DNA of 6,848 bases from the NCBI GenBank assembly GCA_910585335.1, contig CAJUCU010000051.1, positions 1-6,848 of the forward strand. The letters are read 5' to 3'. Shown here piece after piece: positions 1-5,985 of this stretch (position 1 is its first letter; every line of letters starts with the position of its first letter). The position numbers were made by a program, and so were the translations under genes. The notes under the pieces are model-generated. The model was not told the DNA's origin. It made no database searches and worked only from the letters and a program-made list of their open reading frames with translations. The DNA comes from an uncultured Bacilli bacterium. GTDB taxonomy: Bacteria > Bacillota_I > Bacilli_A > RF39 > UBA660.

Positions 1-33
1 TCAAATTTATTTACATATGAAAAGACTGTTAAA

Positions 34-74
34 CCTATTTGTCAACAGCCTGAGATGAATGACAATATTCATCT
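34..74 (-). repeat. Hairpin plus shared tail, copy 1
   Basis: Read on the minus strand, an 8-bp perfect hairpin (AGATGAAT, 6-nt loop ATTGTC, ATTCATCT; positions 74-67 and 60-53) is followed at once by TCAGGCTGTTGACAAATAGG (53-34). The hairpin overlaps the stop codon of the broken regulator gene, so it may also end that transcript, but there is no T-tract. The tail matches 17 of 20 bases of a sequence at 6797-6816 on the plus strand, where it also directly follows an unrelated perfect hairpin. TTGACA within the tail is a consensus -35 hexamer; a poor -10 candidate, TTTCAT, lies 17 nt further on. The function is unknown: it could be an interspersed element, or a promoter for a gene left of the window. 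Confidence 0.5.
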
Positions 75-430
75 ATTTTACTTTTTGATTAATTAACTGA
101 ATCAATCTCTTTGGATTATCAATCAACTGTGCATATAATGATTCATTTCTTCTAAGTGCTACAATAAATTCTATCTCTTCATTACACATAGCAAATTTAT
201 AATCTTCTCTATCTTCTGCAATAGCAAAAGTATCCATACCTAAAAAATAAGCTAGATCAACACCAAAGAATTCAGCTAAATCCGTCAAAGTTTGCAAAGT
301 CGGATTTCTAGTACCATTTTCATAACAACAAATACTCACTTTTGTTACATTTATTTGGTCTCCTAATTAATTGTTGCTGAGTCAGGCCTCTTTCTCTTCG
401 TAATTCTTTGATTCTCTTTCCTAAAATCAA
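73..430 (-). pseudogene. XRE-family helix-turn-helix regulator, frameshifted
   Basis: This is a small DNA-binding transcriptional regulator interrupted by a frameshift. Reading begins at TTG (430-428) behind an AGGTGA ribosome binding site (440-435). It gives MILGKRIKELRRERGLTQQQ, a classic XRE helix 1-2 start, then runs out of frame to TGA at 322-320. In the other frame, from about 363 to the TAG at 75-73, the protein continues with the recognition helix, the family-typical YENGTRNPTLQTL segment, and a FGVDLAYFLG turn that ends the domain. Deleting four bases of the tandem AATTAATT at 365-372 restores QQQLGDQINVTKVSICCYEN and a single 117-residue protein with a roughly 65-residue N-terminal HTH domain and a charged helical tail. 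An internal GTG at 339 could start an 88-residue C-terminal piece, which would lack helices 1-2 and probably not bind DNA normally. The target is unknown. A sequencing error or reversible slippage remains possible. Confidence 0.85.
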
Positions 431-462
431 ACTATCACCTCAATACTAGCATTCCCAACTCT

Positions 463-468
463 ATTATA
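463..468 (-). promoter_or_regulatory. Probable -10 of the regulator gene
   Basis: The minus strand has a perfect TATAAT about 33 nt upstream of the TTG start codon. No good -35 hexamer lies 16-18 nt upstream; TTGCAG is 20 nt away. The sequence TAGTAT occurs on both sides of the -10, at about 478-473 and 447-442, which could mark an operator for self-regulation, but that is weak evidence. The hexamer sits in the 84-nt gap after the ssb-like gene, so the regulator can be read independently of it. Confidence 0.45.
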
Positions 469-514
469 AAGATACTAAAAATCAATTACTGCAAAGTTAA
501 CTAATAAGAAACTT

Positions 515-847
515 TTATTTTTTCTCTTTCGAGTTAGAAGATAAAAAAGTGATTTTTTCACCAACGATTTGTAACCTAGTTTCGCGTTTTTCATCGGCTT
601 CTACTGTTCTTGATTGAATTCTACCTCGAAGTCCTAAAATATCGCCTTTTTTACAATACTCTTTTGTATGAGTCGCATTTAGATCCCAGAGTGTACAATC
701 AATAAAGTCAGTTTCATAAACACCTTCCAGATTTTTAAAGCTTCTAGGAACTGCTAAAGTAATAGTGGCTACTTTTTTATTTTTATCTGTCATATGAACT
801 TCAAAATCTCGTACTAGTCGTCCAACTAAAACAACTTGATTCAGCAT
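515..847 (-). CDS. Short single-stranded DNA-binding protein (SsbB-like)
   Basis: A 110-residue single OB-fold protein that coats single-stranded DNA. The family is recognised from the N-terminal MLNQVVLVGRL, the central ITLAVPRSFKN (about 29-39), TDFIDCTLWD (46-55, with the DNA-stacking tryptophan at 54) and GDILGLRGRIQSR (68-80). The protein stops just after the OB fold at SSNSKEKK. It therefore lacks the glycine/glutamine-rich linker and the acidic DDDIPF-type tip that recruits partner proteins. This matches the short SsbB class (B. subtilis SsbB is 113 residues) rather than replicative SsbA; competence or recombination is a plausible role but inferred. The ATG at 847 is chosen because AAGGAGG (860-854) lies 6 nt upstream and a strong promoter sits just before it. 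An in-frame ATG at 964 would place the promoter inside the gene and add a low-complexity, Phe-rich leader. Confidence 0.9.
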   Translation of the reverse strand: MLNQVVLVGRLVRDFEVHMTDKNKKVATITLAVPRSFKNLEGVYETDFIDCTLWDLNATHTKEYCKKGDILGLRGRIQSRTVEADEKRETRLQIVGEKITFLSSNSKEKK

Positions 848-869
848 GAAATCCCTCCTTTCTAGCGCT

Positions 870-898
870 ATCATAACGGGATTAAAAAGAAAAAACAA
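870..898 (-). promoter_or_regulatory. Promoter of the ssb-like gene
   Basis: On the minus strand, -35 TTGTTT (898-893), a 17-nt spacer and -10 TATGAT (875-870) form a near-consensus sigma-A promoter. Transcription would start near 863, leaving a leader of about 16 nt that holds the AAGGAGG site. Further upstream, up to the sufB terminator, there are T-rich runs and two copies of AAATTGC, with no clear regulator site. This promoter separates the gene from the SUF operon. Confidence 0.75.
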
Positions 899-964
899 AT
901 CGCCAAATAAGCAATTTGCAAAAGAAAAAAAGGGCAATTTTAAAAAAGGATAAGCGAAATACAC

Positions 965-1003
965 AAATTAAAAAACTTGCCCTATCGCAATAGACAAGTT
1001 TTT
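965..1003 (-). terminator. Intrinsic terminator of the SUF operon
   Basis: The minus strand has AAAAACTTG (1003-995) pairing with CAAGTTTTT (979-971). An inner CTAT/ATAG stem around a TGCG loop extends it, with a bulged G on one side. The right arm runs into a T-tract. The left arm overlaps the sufB TAA stop at 1004-1002, so the operon ends immediately after its last gene. A-tracts on one side and T-tracts on the other make the hairpin capable of terminating in both directions, although no converging gene is visible. Confidence 0.85.
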
Positions 1004-2309
1004 ATAAATTTTTTTTAATTAACTGATTCAGTTCCACCGCATATTCCATTGGAAGTTCTTCCCGGAATTTTTCTAAAAAACCTAGGATGATAAGTTCCAT
1101 GGCTTCATTCTTAGAAATACCACGACTCATCAGATAAAATAAGTTATCATCGCTTATTTTAGAAACTGTCGCTTCATGTTCTATATTACTGCTTTTATTA
1201 TGACAAGAATTTGTAACAATCGTATCGCTTTTTGACTTTTCATCTAATATTAAGGTATCACACTTCACAATGGCTTCACTAGAATGGGCCTCCTTAGAAA
1301 TTTTAACTTTTCCTCGATAAGTGGCATTCCCACCATTTTGGGCAATACTTTTAGAAATAATATTACTCTTCGTATTTCGTCCTAAATGAATCATACGGGC
1401 TCCACTATCTTGCTCTTGGGAAGAAGAAGCAACACTAATGGTAATACAAGTTCCTTGAGAACGATCTCCTTTTAATACACAACATGGATACTTCATTGTT
1501 TTATAACTACCGATATTTCCATCAATCCATTCCATCACACCATCTGTATCAACCAAAGCCCGCTTCGTAACTAAGTTATAAACGTTGGGTGCCCAGTTTT
1601 GAATAGTAGAATATCGACATTTACTACCACATCCTACATAAATTTCCACAACAGCCGCATGAAGAGAAGATTCGCTATAAGTAGGTGCTGTACACCCTTC
1701 TACATAATGAAGACTACTATCATCATCAACGACAATAAGTGTTCTCTCAAACTGTCCCATATTACGACTATTAATACGAAAATAGCTTTGCAGTGGTCGT
1801 TTTAGATGAGTATGTGGCGGAATATAAATAAAACTTCCTCCACTAAAAACAGCACCATTAAGAGATGCAAACTTATTCTCATCATTAGAAACAATTTTTC
1901 CAAAATACTTTTCCACAATATCAGGATAATTCCGCATTGCCTCTTCAATAGAAGTAAAGATAACATTCTTGCTTTTCAACTCTTCTAGCATATTATGATA
2001 AATAACTTCACTCTCATACTGGACACCCATACCATCTAAATGTGTTTCACTTTCTAAAACACCCAATGTGTCAAGTTCATCGACAATAGGTTTTAATACT
2101 TGATTCCAATCATCGCGAAGTGTATCATCACTAGACTTATAATAAATAATTTTAGAAAAATCAATCTCCGTTTTAGGACCAAATTCAGGTAAAGCAGATT
2201 TTTGAAACTTCCGAAAACTCTGAAGCCGAAATTCTTTTATTGCCTCACTCTCTCCTTTTATAGAAGAGATCTTTTTAATATTTTCTTCCGTTAGTCCAAC
2301 AATCTCCAT
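1002..2309 (-). CDS. sufB: Fe-S cluster assembly scaffold protein SufB
   Basis: SufB is the core subunit of the cytoplasmic SufBCD scaffold, on which iron-sulfur clusters are built from sulfur delivered by SufU and handed to apoproteins. At 435 residues it is slightly shorter than B. subtilis SufB (about 465). Family landmarks are VQYESEVIYHNM (about 96-107), the SGGSFIYIPP segment (156-165), MGQFERTLIVVDD (184-196), HYVEGCTAP (201-209) and the C-terminal FYLMSRGISKNEA then ELPMEYAVELN. Cys350 (KCDTLI) and Glu379 (EHEA) are 29 residues apart, the same spacing as E. coli Cys405 and Glu434, the residues tied to cluster assembly. Start ATG 2309 has AGGAGA 7 nt upstream. It begins 10 nt after the preceding small gene, whose TAG stop overlaps that ribosome binding site, and it is the last gene of the operon. 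Confidence 0.97.
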   Translation of the reverse strand: MEIVGLTEENIKKISSIKGESEAIKEFRLQSFRKFQKSALPEFGPKTEIDFSKIIYYKSSDDTLRDDWNQVLKPIVDELDTLGVLESETHLDGMGVQYESEVIYHNMLEELKSKNVIFTSIEEAMRNYPDIVEKYFGKIVSNDENKFASLNGAVFSGGSFIYIPPHTHLKRPLQSYFRINSRNMGQFERTLIVVDDDSSLHYVEGCTAPTYSESSLHAAVVEIYVGCGSKCRYSTIQNWAPNVYNLVTKRALVDTDGVMEWIDGNIGSYKTMKYPCCVLKGDRSQGTCITISVASSSQEQDSGARMIHLGRNTKSNIISKSIAQNGGNATYRGKVKISKEAHSSEAIVKCDTLILDEKSKSDTIVTNSCHNKSSNIEHEATVSKISDDNLFYLMSRGISKNEAMELIILGFLEKFREELPMEYAVELNQLIKKNL

Positions 2310-2319
2310 CTTTCTTCTC

Positions 2320-2742
2320 CTATCCTTTTAACGACTTTTGATATGCAACAATCTGACACAACTGTAAGGCACCTGTATCATGTTTTCCAGGTCGACCATA
2401 TGGAAAATAAAGACCCGACTCACAAATAAAGTTAGCAATATCAGAAAAAGTATTTCCACTTGTTTTTAAACTTGCTTGAAACACTTGATTGATAGGAGAT
2501 GTTACCGCTCTAACATCACCTACTTGTAAATTTTCTCTCTGATAAAACTGTCTTTTTTTATCGTAGTCAATAGATACATATGTTTTTCCATCTACAATAT
2601 CCACTTTATAACAATCCCTATTACGAACAATCGCATAATGATGAAACGTCCAAGTGGGATTTTCTACTTCATACCCATCAAAAGACTGAATCTGTACCAA
2701 TTCTACTTCATTACAACTAAATGTTTTACTTATTTCTTCCAT
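2320..2742 (-). CDS. Unrecognised protein encoded between sufU and sufB
   Basis: I do not recognise this 140-residue protein. It is soluble, with no signal peptide or membrane segment. The first two thirds look beta-rich, with alternating patterns such as YKVDIVDGKTYVSIDYD (45-61). The last third looks helical (about 98-111 and 123-138). Visible landmarks are WTFHHY (31-36), cysteines at 10, 44, 107 and 129, and a Gly/Pro-rich YFPYGRPGKHDTG (112-124). There is no CxxC or other obvious cluster-binding pair. It is clearly translated as part of the operon: its ATG lies 13 nt inside the end of sufU, AGGAGA (2754-2749) sits 6 nt upstream within sufU, and sufB starts 10 nt after its stop. The context suggests a helper for sulfur transfer, SufBCD assembly or cluster delivery; this is inference. 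It does not resemble SufE, SufA or SufT (DUF59). Confidence 0.85.
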   Translation of the reverse strand: MEEISKTFSCNEVELVQIQSFDGYEVENPTWTFHHYAIVRNRDCYKVDIVDGKTYVSIDYDKKRQFYQRENLQVGDVRAVTSPINQVFQASLKTSGNTFSDIANFICESGLYFPYGRPGKHDTGALQLCQIVAYQKSLKG

Positions 2743-3167
2743 TTTTCTTCTCCTAATACTTTTTTTAATGACTCAAAAGGAAGCATAGCACACTTCTTAC
2801 GATTGGGTTGCAAATAAATTTCTTCATAAGCATTCAATTCTCCAAGCAGTTCTGCATCATAAGGTTTCTCTTCTATCATAGCCTCATAGTTTTCTAAATA
2901 TTTCTGAGCCTCTTCTACTGTTTTTCCTATCAAAGTGCGAATCATAATAGAAGTGGCACTAGTAGAAATAGCACATGCTTCTCCGTCAAAATAAATGTCT
3001 TCAATCACATCGTCTTTTATTTTATACATAATATCGACATTGTCAATACAAGAAAGACTATTCGTATTATTCCGAATATAGCAAGAGTCTTTGTCTTCCA
3101 CCAATCCTTTATGATAAGGATTCTGATAATGATCCACAATAATGGCCTGCCTTAAATTTCTCTCCAT
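2730..3167 (-). CDS. sufU: SufU sulfur-transfer protein (zinc-dependent)
   Basis: SufU accepts persulfide sulfur from SufS and passes it to the SufBCD scaffold; in Bacillota it replaces SufE. This 145-residue protein has the IscU/SufU fold signature: DHYQNPYHKG (12-21), SCID (39-42), the DGEACAIS segment (61-68) and KKCAML (124-129). The four zinc ligands known in B. subtilis SufU correspond to Cys40, Asp42, Cys65 and Cys126, all present. The usual CGD motif reads CID here. The 18-21 residue insertion between the second and third cysteines that marks SufU versus IscU is present (about 81-110). The gene starts 11 nt after sufS with only a weak GTGG/AGGA site, and its end overlaps the next gene by 13 nt, so translation is probably coupled. 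Confidence 0.95.
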   Translation of the reverse strand: MERNLRQAIIVDHYQNPYHKGLVEDKDSCYIRNNTNSLSCIDNVDIMYKIKDDVIEDIYFDGEACAISTSATSIMIRTLIGKTVEEAQKYLENYEAMIEEKPYDAELLGELNAYEEIYLQPNRKKCAMLPFESLKKVLGEEKWKK

Positions 3168-3178
3168 TCTACCACATC

Positions 3179-4375
3179 CTAAAGTATAATCTTAAATATA
3201 TCTTCACTATTCTTTAAAGCACAAACAAGTTTATCTACATCTTCTTTTGTATTATATAAATGCATACTAACACGACAAGTATTTTTAATATTCAAGTCAT
3301 CTTTTAACATCTTACTACAATGGTTCCCTGCCCGAATATAAATATGATAATGATTCAAATAAACAGCAGTATCTTGACTGAACACGCCTCGAATATTAAA
3401 TGCTAAGATACCACTTTCGCTATTCTTATTATATAAAACGATATTAGGAATTTTGGAAAGAGCGGAAACTAGATAGTTTTTGAGCTCAACTTCATGAGCA
3501 TGAATTTTTAAAACGCCAATGGACTCAATATACTGAATCGCTCGTGAAAGACCAATCACTTCGGCAATAGGTGGCGTTCCTGCTTCAAAGCGAACAGGAA
3601 CTTCTCTCACGTCATACTCTCCTGTCGCTTCAAAAAACTCATTCATCCCTCCACCATAAGAAAGGGGCTTCATCTCTTCTAAAAGAGAAAGCTTACCATA
3701 TAAAACACCAACACCAGTAGGTCCTAACATTTTGTGTCCCGAAAAAACAAGGAAAGAAGCTTTCATTTCTAAAACATCAACTGGAACATGAGAAACACTT
3801 TGGGCAGCATCTACAACAAAGTAAATATGATGTTTTTCAGCAATCTCACCAATTTTTACTACATCACGAACATCACCGATTACATTGGTAATATGGGCAA
3901 TAGAGATTACTTTCGTTCGTGGCGTAATCATCGCTTCTAAATTAGAAACAGTCAATTGATGCTCACTATCAAGGGGAACACTTCGAACTACAATCCCAAG
4001 CTCTTTTTGTAAAACATACCAAGGGATAGCACAAGAAGCATGCTCCGCTTTAGAGATTAAAACTTCATCCCCTGCTTTTAAATGATGACGCATAAATCCA
4101 AAAACAATTCGGTTCATCCCATCTGTCATACCACTAGTAAACACAATCTCTCGTGAGCTTTCAGCATGAATAAAGTTTTTAACCACTTCTCTAGCCTCAT
4201 CATATAAAGCATCCGTTTTAATTGCCGCATCATAATCTCCTCTATGAATATTAGCTGTATGATTACTATAATAGTCTACCATCGCATCAATCATCACTTG
4301 TGGTTTTAACGAAGTAGCACCATTATCAAAATAAACGATATCTTGTTTTAACATAGGAAAATCTTCTCGATGCAT
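3179..4375 (-). CDS. sufS: Cysteine desulfurase SufS
   Basis: A pyridoxal-phosphate enzyme (class V aminotransferase fold) that converts L-cysteine to L-alanine and holds the sulfur as a persulfide for SufU. With the start used here the protein has 398 residues, normal for the family. Visible features are YFDNGATSLKP near the N-terminus, HRGD (44-47), the cofactor-stacking His112 in AEH, Asp189 and Gln192 in VVDAAQS, the Schiff-base Lys215 in SGHK, and the persulfide Cys353 in RAGNHCSKML. Arg368 in RVSMHLYNT should hold the substrate carboxylate. The region around 76-88 (FTSGMTDGMN) departs from the usual FTRGTTEAIN. ATG 4375 is preferred: AAGGAGG (4390-4384) lies 8 nt upstream, whereas the GTG at 4384 overlaps that ribosome binding site. 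The gap from sufD is 16 nt. Confidence 0.96.
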   Translation of the reverse strand: MHREDFPMLKQDIVYFDNGATSLKPQVMIDAMVDYYSNHTANIHRGDYDAAIKTDALYDEAREVVKNFIHAESSREIVFTSGMTDGMNRIVFGFMRHHLKAGDEVLISKAEHASCAIPWYVLQKELGIVVRSVPLDSEHQLTVSNLEAMITPRTKVISIAHITNVIGDVRDVVKIGEIAEKHHIYFVVDAAQSVSHVPVDVLEMKASFLVFSGHKMLGPTGVGVLYGKLSLLEEMKPLSYGGGMNEFFEATGEYDVREVPVRFEAGTPPIAEVIGLSRAIQYIESIGVLKIHAHEVELKNYLVSALSKIPNIVLYNKNSESGILAFNIRGVFSQDTAVYLNHYHIYIRAGNHCSKMLKDDLNIKNTCRVSMHLYNTKEDVDKLVCALKNSEDIFKIIL

Positions 4376-4391
4376 ATTAAACACCTCCTTT

Positions 4392-5051
4392 TTATAAATC
4401 TTTCAATTTCTCTAAAAATTCTGGAAATACTTTTTCTACTTTTAATATATCTTTTACTAAAAAACTTTTCATCAAAATCTCATAACTAGCGTCCTTCGAT
4501 AACCCTCTACTCATCAAATAGAAAAGAACTTCATCCCGAAAAGAACCAATATAAGCAGAATGACTAGATGAAACATTATAGCAATCAATCAGTAAATTAG
4601 GTCGAATCAAAGATAAGCCATCTTCTAAATTGATAATACTATTTTCCTGATTACAAACGCAAAATTCTTTTTCTTTGGGAACATAAGGGTTAATATCAAA
4701 AATCAAAGACTTCTCTTTCACATTGACACCATGACTGATGACTTTACTTTCAGTATGATCTGCATCATGAAACACCTCTAAAGAAAAGGTATGGTCTTCT
4801 TCATTAATGGTACTATAAAAATAATGAACAGAAGCCCCTTTTCCTTTTAAATGAACGATAGAGGATAAGCTACTATTAATACTATAGTGATGTACACTAA
4901 GACTCCCACCCTCTTCTACTTCATAATGGATAGTGGCATCCATACTAGGACTACACAAATAAATTTCTTTAATCATACCTTTTGAAACTACAAGGTCCAA
5001 GTCTTCATCTACTACGATAACCTCTTCTTTATCTAATACTATTTTATTCAT
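4392..5051 (-). CDS. sufD: Half-length SufD scaffold subunit
   Basis: SufD pairs with SufB in the SufBC2D complex and contributes to cluster formation and iron handling. This one has 219 residues, about half the usual 420-440. It keeps the C-terminal signature: SSSHSAYIGS (161-170), FYLMSRGLSKDA (177-188) and a final helical region. His164 in SHSA aligns with E. coli SufD His360, which is needed for cluster assembly. The beta-helix core (about 27-160) is short and the N-terminal helical domain is missing. No frameshift or leftover SufD sequence is seen upstream, where the ORF overlaps the end of sufC by 8 nt (ATGAATAA), so this looks like a compact natural form, not a decayed gene. Weak similarity to SufB is confined to the C-terminus, as expected of paralogues. 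It could also be called a SufB/SufD family protein; position and His164 favour SufD. Confidence 0.85.
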   Translation of the reverse strand: MNKIVLDKEEVIVVDEDLDLVVSKGMIKEIYLCSPSMDATIHYEVEEGGSLSVHHYSINSSLSSIVHLKGKGASVHYFYSTINEEDHTFSLEVFHDADHTESKVISHGVNVKEKSLIFDINPYVPKEKEFCVCNQENSIINLEDGLSLIRPNLLIDCYNVSSSHSAYIGSFRDEVLFYLMSRGLSKDASYEILMKSFLVKDILKVEKVFPEFLEKLKDL

Positions 5052-5808
5052 AAATGTCTTCCTTATCTATAACATTTATACTATGATATCCATCTTTTTC
5101 GACACTTCTAGCAAGTGAAATATCTCCAGTCTTTTCTATTTTTCCATTTTGCATAATATGAACATAATCAGGACGAATATATTCTAAGATTCTTGGATAA
5201 TGGGTAATCATAAGTAATGAGGCTTCACTATGTTCTACTAAATATTGTTGGATGTTTTCTGATACGATTTTTAAACTATCCACATCAAGTCCAGAATCTA
5301 TTTCGTCTAAAATAATTAGTTTGGGCTTCAATACTTTTAATTGCAAAATCTCATTTTTCTTCTTCTCTCCACCAGAAAATCCTTTATTTAAGGAACGATG
5401 TAACATCGCATCATTTAACTTCAAATCAGCCATATCACGTTCTAATTCTTTAATAAAAGTATATAAATTGACATTTTCTCCTGTCACTTCTTTTAGTGCC
5501 ACTCTTAAAAACTCACTATTACGAACGCCTTCTATTTCAGTTGGATCTTGCATCCCAAGGAAAATTCCCATTCTAGCACGCTCATCTACAGAGCAATCAG
5601 TAATATCACGACTATCAAAAGAAATACTTCCAGCAGTAACTTCATATTTATAGTGTCCCATAATTACTTTGGCAAGCGTACTCTTCCCTGTTCCATTAGG
5701 ACCCATAATAGCATGGACTTCTCCTTCACCAATGGATAAAGAAAAATCTTTTAAAATCTCTTTGTCCCCATCTTTAATTTTTACATCTATATTTTGAATA
5801 TCTAGCAC
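5044..5808 (-). CDS. sufC: SufC ATPase of the Fe-S scaffold complex
   Basis: An ABC-type ATPase that is not a transporter: it drives the shape changes of the cytoplasmic SufBCD scaffold during cluster assembly. The 254-residue length is typical. In order: Walker A GPNGTGKST (36-44), Q-loop Gln87 in GMQDP, the ABC signature FSGGEKKK (144-151) with the SufC-style lysines, Walker B LIILDE (164-169) with the following IDSGLD, and the switch His203 in ITHYPR. The start is GTG at 5808 with AGGTGA 6 nt upstream; the ATG at 5813 is in another frame. It is the first gene of the operon and its last 8 nt overlap sufD, suggesting coupled, balanced synthesis of the two partners. Confidence 0.97.
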   Translation of the reverse strand: MLDIQNIDVKIKDGDKEILKDFSLSIGEGEVHAIMGPNGTGKSTLAKVIMGHYKYEVTAGSISFDSRDITDCSVDERARMGIFLGMQDPTEIEGVRNSEFLRVALKEVTGENVNLYTFIKELERDMADLKLNDAMLHRSLNKGFSGGEKKKNEILQLKVLKPKLIILDEIDSGLDVDSLKIVSENIQQYLVEHSEASLLMITHYPRILEYIRPDYVHIMQNGKIEKTGDISLARSVEKDGYHSINVIDKEDIYE

Positions 5809-5890
5809 AGTTCATCACCTCAAACAATTCATACATTTGGTTATACAACAAAATATCTAAAAAAAATGTAGTTTTAAATGAAACACTTGT

Positions 5891-5899
5891 ATTTTACCA
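5891..5899 (-). promoter_or_regulatory. Probable SUF operon promoter (extended -10)
   Basis: On the minus strand TGG-TAAAAT (5899-5891) fits an extended -10 (TGn plus a 5/6 match). No clear -35 lies 16-18 nt upstream, which extended -10 promoters tolerate. Transcription would begin near 5884, leaving a leader of about 75 nt before the sufC GTG. The leader is AT-rich, with an 8-T run, but shows no convincing riboswitch or attenuator. No recognisable IscR, Fur or PerR box is seen. Confidence 0.5.
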
Positions 5900-5935
5900 C
5901 AATTTTAAAAAACTTTCTATAACTATTCCAAAAAC

Positions 5936-5964
5936 TAGACAGTACATTAAATTTAAGATAGAAT
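5936..5964 (+). promoter_or_regulatory. Promoter of the divergent 244-residue gene
   Basis: TAGACA (5936-5941; 5/6 to the -35 consensus), a 17-nt spacer and TAGAAT (5959-5964; 5/6 to the -10) make a good sigma-A promoter. A perfect 10-bp palindrome TTAAATTTAA (5947-5956) sits in the spacer and could be an operator, but such AT-only palindromes are common in this DNA. The start point near 5971 leaves only about 15 nt before the ATG, just enough for the AAAGGAG site. Confidence 0.7.
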
Positions 5965-5985
5965 GAAAAAAAAGGAGCTGAAACG

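Noticed and set aside
320..322. TGA read as tryptophan (code 4) in the regulator gene
   Set aside because: Reading through this TGA would not restore the HTH frame, whereas removing 4 bp does. The tryptophans checked in other genes use TGG.
480..520. Plus-strand terminator AAAGTT...AACTTT followed by T-run
   Set aside because: The stem is weak and AT-only with a long loop, and no plus-strand gene precedes it.
848..964. N-terminal extension of the SSB to an ATG at 964
   Set aside because: The extension is low-complexity and Phe-rich, has no ribosome binding site, and would contain the strong promoter at 870-898. AAGGAGG sits 6 nt before the ATG at 847.
876..964. ComK-like AAAA-N5-TTTT boxes upstream of the ssb-like gene
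   Set aside because: A-runs and T-runs are expected by chance in such AT-rich DNA, and the spacing does not fit a proper pair of boxes.
1599..1988. Plus-strand open frames inside sufB
   Set aside because: They lie opposite a strongly conserved SufB coding region, show no ribosome binding site that I could see, and their translations look like antisense shadow.
4376..4384. GTG at 4384 as the sufS start
   Set aside because: The GTG overlaps the AAGGAGG ribosome binding site itself. The ATG at 4375 is 8 nt downstream of it and begins the family-typical N-terminus.
5252..5739. Plus-strand open frames inside sufC
   Set aside because: They are antisense to the SufC Walker and signature motifs, overlap each other in different frames, and have Ser/Ile-rich translations typical of shadow frames.
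5809..5885. Attenuator or riboswitch in the sufC leader
   Set aside because: Only a short bulged AU stem before a T-run could be found, with no conserved riboswitch core.
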